Source of the DNA: Sulfitobacter maritimus
GTDB lineage: Bacteria; Pseudomonadota; Alphaproteobacteria; Rhodobacterales; Rhodobacteraceae
Reading direction: 5' to 3'
Length of the DNA stretch: 64,000 bases
Assembly (NCBI RefSeq): GCF_013346665.1
Contig: NZ_JABVBB010000020.1
Coordinates: 1 to 64,000, forward strand
Under the pieces are notes generated by a model that saw nothing but the letters and a program-made list of their open reading frames with translations, was not told where the DNA came from and searched no databases. Both the position numbers and the translations under genes were made by a program. Below are positions 61,531 to 64,000 of the stretch, one piece after another (the stretch's first letter is position 1; each line of letters starts with the position of its first letter).

Positions 61531-62325
61531 TCATTTTAGCTGGCTGTCCAACGATATCCACCGGGTCGCCGCGTTATGCGTCAGCCGCGACATGAGCGCT
61601 TCCATGAAACCCCACGTGTCTTCGTCAGTCTGCAGGTGATGGCTTACTAATCCAGTCGGCTCGTGTCGATATGCGTCTTCCAGTCGACGTTTGCGCAGGT
61701 GGCGCACACATTGCTCCAAGGTCTTCTCTACGCCTGCAAACTTGGCGCCTTCCTTCCAGCGGATTGGGTCAATGTGACCGTTGAAATGCTGCAATTCCGG
61801 AACGGGCTCAGGATAGGGCCGTGCGTCAAACCCCGAAAACGCGGCATACCCCCACCCCGGCAAGTATGGCAGAACCTTCTCGCCAATCCGGTTCCACGGC
61901 GGGACAAAGACAGGCAGCAAGTTTGGCAAACGCGCCGATTGCATCCGCCGCCACCCTTCGCGCAGGTCCGTTTCGATCAACGCCAGATCGCGCAGCCTAC
62001 CGACCTCGGATGCGCGGGTGCCTTTGGGTTCGTGGTTTTTATGCGCATACCCATGTTGCAAAGTATAAACCTGAGGCGAGGCTGACAGCCGATCGGCAAG
62101 TTTGACATCTATGTCATGGGGAATGACCGCCAGATGCAACGGCGCGGCAAAGCGCTCTGACAAGGCAATCAGCCTGTCTAAGGGATCAGTACATGCTTCC
62201 GTATCATCGTCGCGCCACCAGAATGTTGGCGTCTCGCCCTGTGCGGACCATTTTCCGAGTTCTTCGTCTAATTCTGCCCAGGTCGCCAAAAGCTGATCCC
62301 TTTCCTTCTGCGCTGATTGAACCAT
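61531..62325 (-). CDS. Polysaccharide deacetylase-like protein
   Basis: This 264-residue protein has NodB-fold signs: FWWRDDDTEA (catalytic and metal Asp), LQHGYAHKNHE (metal histidines), FVPPWNR and a C-terminal GLVSHHL. Such proteins de-N-acetylate sugars. No signal peptide is visible, so it would act in the cytoplasm, perhaps on a precursor. The downstream GNAT gene is probably co-transcribed. Confidence 0.78.
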   Translation of the reverse strand: MVQSAQKERDQLLATWAELDEELGKWSAQGETPTFWWRDDDTEACTDPLDRLIALSERFAAPLHLAVIPHDIDVKLADRLSASPQVYTLQHGYAHKNHEPKGTRASEVGRLRDLALIETDLREGWRRMQSARLPNLLPVFVPPWNRIGEKVLPYLPGWGYAAFSGFDARPYPEPVPELQHFNGHIDPIRWKEGAKFAGVEKTLEQCVRHLRKRRLEDAYRHEPTGLVSHHLQTDEDTWGFMEALMSRLTHNAATRWISLDSQLK

Positions 62326-62487
62326 TCACAGGGCTCAATGTACACTCACTATTCCCCGCAGCCCCGCTATCTAGCGGCCAATATTAGATAACCGGCCCTC
62401 GACACAATCGCGACACTGGACGCTTGCTTATAAATCGGCTTCACTCATTTGCAGACCGCGCGCACGCGGGAATGGAATGGGACACCG

Positions 62488-64000
62488 ATGACACCTCTGT
62501 TGGAAGTTGACGGGCTGACGATCGGGTTTGGCAAGGCCGATCCGGTGGTGCGCGATGTCAGTTTTTCCATACGCGCTGGTGAAACGCTCGCATTGGTCGG
62601 TGAAAGCGGTTCTGGCAAGACCCTGACCTGTCGCAGCGTGCTGCGCATCCTCCCCGAAGCTGCCCAGATCCGAAGTGGCAGGATCGTCTTTGCCGGAGGC
62701 GACGCGCCTGTCGATATGCTGCGCCTGCGCGAACCAGAGATGCGCCAGATCAGGGGCGACCGCATCTCGATGATCTTCCAAGAGCCGATGCGCTCCCTTT
62801 CACCACTGCACCGGCTGGGCAACCAAGTGGCAGAGGTGCTGCGCTTGCACCGTTCCATGAGCCGATCAGAGGCAAAGCGGACGGTGCTTCAGAAATTTGA
62901 ACGCGTCGGGTTCACAGAGCCTGAGCGGATCTGGCGCAGCTATCCATTTGAGTTGTCGGGCGGCATGCGACAACGCGCAATGATCGCGATGGCGATGGTG
63001 GCCAAACCCACGCTATTGATCGCGGACGAACCAACGACAGCGCTGGATGTGACAACGCAGGCGCAGGTGTTGGGACTGATTAAGACGTTGCAAGCGGAAA
63101 CCGGGATGGCGGTTATCCTTGTGACGCATGATCTGGGTGTGGTGGCGAACATGGCCGAGCAGGTTGTCGTCATGAGCGGAGGCCGCGTCATGGAAAGCGG
63201 CAGCGCGCCAGAGGTTCTGGGCCATCCTGAACATGGCTATACGCGTAAGCTTTTTGCCGCCGCCACGATGATCCCCGAGGTCGCAGCACCGGCCCGCGAG
63301 GTCCCGCACAAAGACCTGATCCTTGAGATGCGGGGCGTCGACAAAACCTTTGCTCTGCGTGCCAGAGGCTGGCGCAAACCAACCACCGTGACCGCTTGCA
63401 AGGATGTTAATTTGGAAGTGGTGAGAGGCAAGACGATAGCGGTAGTTGGCGAAAGCGGATCTGGCAAAACCACCTGCGCGCGCATGGCATTGGGTGCCGT
63501 GCTGCCTGATCCCGGCGGCGCAGTGCTGTTCTATTCCGAACCGGGTGCGCCTCCCCTGCCCGTTCACAGCATGTCCGCTTCGCAACGCAGCGCGTTTCAA
63601 CGGCAAGCGCAAATGGTGTTCCAAGACCCATATTCCTCGCTATCGCCAAGGATGCGTATCGGGGCGGCGCTGACCGAACCGCTGGAAATCCACGGCATCG
63701 GATCTCGCGCTGAGTGGCGCGACAAGGCGGCCGCGATGCTGAAACTGGTCGGGCTCAACCCCGACATGATGACGCGCTATCCACATGCCTTTTCAGGCGG
63801 CCAGCGGCAGCGCCTTTCGATTGCCCGCGCCTTGACGCTGGACCCTAAACTTTTGATCTGTGACGAGCCGACATCCGCGTTGGACGTGTCAGTGCAAGAG
63901 CAGATTTTAAGGTTGCTGGAGGAAATTCGTGATCGCGCCTCATTGAGCTATCTGTTCATTAGCCACGATCTGGCAGTCGTGGCGCGCATTGCTGACGAAG
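62488..64000 (+). CDS. Peptide-type ABC transporter double ATPase (YejF/GsiA-like), truncated by window end
   Basis: Translated from the ATG at 62488, the frame stays open to the window end (504 codons). It has two ATPase domains. Domain one has Walker A GESGSGKT (38-45), signature LSGGMRQR and Walker B LLIADEPTTALD. Domain two has Walker A from residue 321, signature FSGGQRQR and Walker B LLICDEPTSALD. The linker carries an oligopeptide-type end (GHPEHGYTRKLFAA). It drives import of peptides or similar solutes. Unusually it appears as the first gene on this strand, so permease and binding-protein genes may follow beyond the window. Confidence 0.9.
   Translation, partial: MTPLLEVDGLTIGFGKADPVVRDVSFSIRAGETLALVGESGSGKTLTCRSVLRILPEAAQIRSGRIVFAGGDAPVDMLRLREPEMRQIRGDRISMIFQEPMRSLSPLHRLGNQVAEVLRLHRSMSRSEAKRTVLQKFERVGFTEPERIWRSYPFELSGGMRQRAMIAMAMVAKPTLLIADEPTTALDVTTQAQVLGLIKTLQAETGMAVILVTHDLGVVANMAEQVVVMSGGRVMESGSAPEVLGHPEHGYTRKLFAAATMIPEVAAPAREVPHKDLILEMRGVDKTFALRARGWRKPTTVTACKDVNLEVVRGKTIAVVGESGSGKTTCARMALGAVLPDPGGAVLFYSEPGAPPLPVHSMSASQRSAFQRQAQMVFQDPYSSLSPRMRIGAALTEPLEIHGIGSRAEWRDKAAAMLKLVGLNPDMMTRYPHAFSGGQRQRLSIARALTLDPKLLICDEPTSALDVSVQEQILRLLEEIRDRASLSYLFISHDLAVVARIADE

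Overview
The window reads as accessory, catabolic DNA of a marine-type alphaproteobacterium, most likely the Roseobacter group of the Rhodobacteraceae. This rests on GC-rich coding with dense ATGA-overlapped operons, a DctPQM TRAP transporter, many ABC uptake systems, a self-sufficient CYP116B-type P450, and general protein resemblance recalled from memory. No database search was possible. No tRNA, rRNA, CRISPR array, phage or replication gene was recognised. About 48 protein genes are supported.

Layout. 1-1231 is a complete IS3-family element starting at base 1 of the window. 1232-1556 holds a decayed IS6-family transposase. 1557-7039 is an ABC importer of the 2-aminoethylphosphonate/hexose-phosphate/iron type with a HAD phosphatase and a divergent DeoR regulator. 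7040-7821 is insertion-sequence debris (IS21 istB tail, IS30 tail). 7822-16127 is an eight-gene minus-strand operon: Rieske reductase, oxygenase alpha and beta, CoA ligase, thiolase-fold protein, DUF35-SDR fusion, cyclase-family hydrolase and SDR. A MarR gene and a TRAP transporter lie divergent to it, and nearly identical inverted repeats occur in front of both units. 19920-24437 is a FeaR/aldehyde dehydrogenase/copper amine oxidase set. It is followed by the P450 fusion and NADP-glutamate dehydrogenase.

29035-31226 carries a stand-alone WGR protein and a MarR/MFS drug-efflux pair. 31481-34084 is a compact exported cassette: Tat-type FAD amine oxidase, cytochrome c and a RidA protein with a signal peptide. 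It converges on an orphan peptide-type binding protein. 36043-41017 is an RND pump with a divergent TetR and a perfect palindrome between them. 41364-48835 is a basic amino acid ABC importer divergent from tetR-aminotransferase-ThDP decarboxylase-dimethylargininase, which resembles the arginine transaminase (AruH/AruI) route with DDAH added. 49136-53859 is an acyl-CoA module (acyl-CoA dehydrogenase, NDP-forming CoA ligase, CaiD-like hydratase, flavodoxin-fold quinone reductase). Its promoter region shares a 15-base motif (14/15) with the tetR/ABC promoter region.

54249-64000 holds an exported isochorismatase-fold hydrolase and an exported amidohydrolase, two membrane proteins, a sugar-nucleotide epimerase, a GNAT protein, a polysaccharide-deacetylase-like protein, and a double ATPase of a peptide ABC transporter cut by the window end.

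The common theme is use of organic nitrogen compounds (aryl amines, amino acids, methylarginines) and of CoA-activated acids. The best candidates for undescribed biology are: (i) the exported amine oxidase-cytochrome c-RidA cassette; (ii) the thiolase-fold protein without its usual Cys and His beside a DUF35 protein fused to an SDR domain that has lost Tyr and Lys; (iii) the methylarginine/arginine system joined to a carnitine-like acyl-CoA module through a shared operator-like motif.
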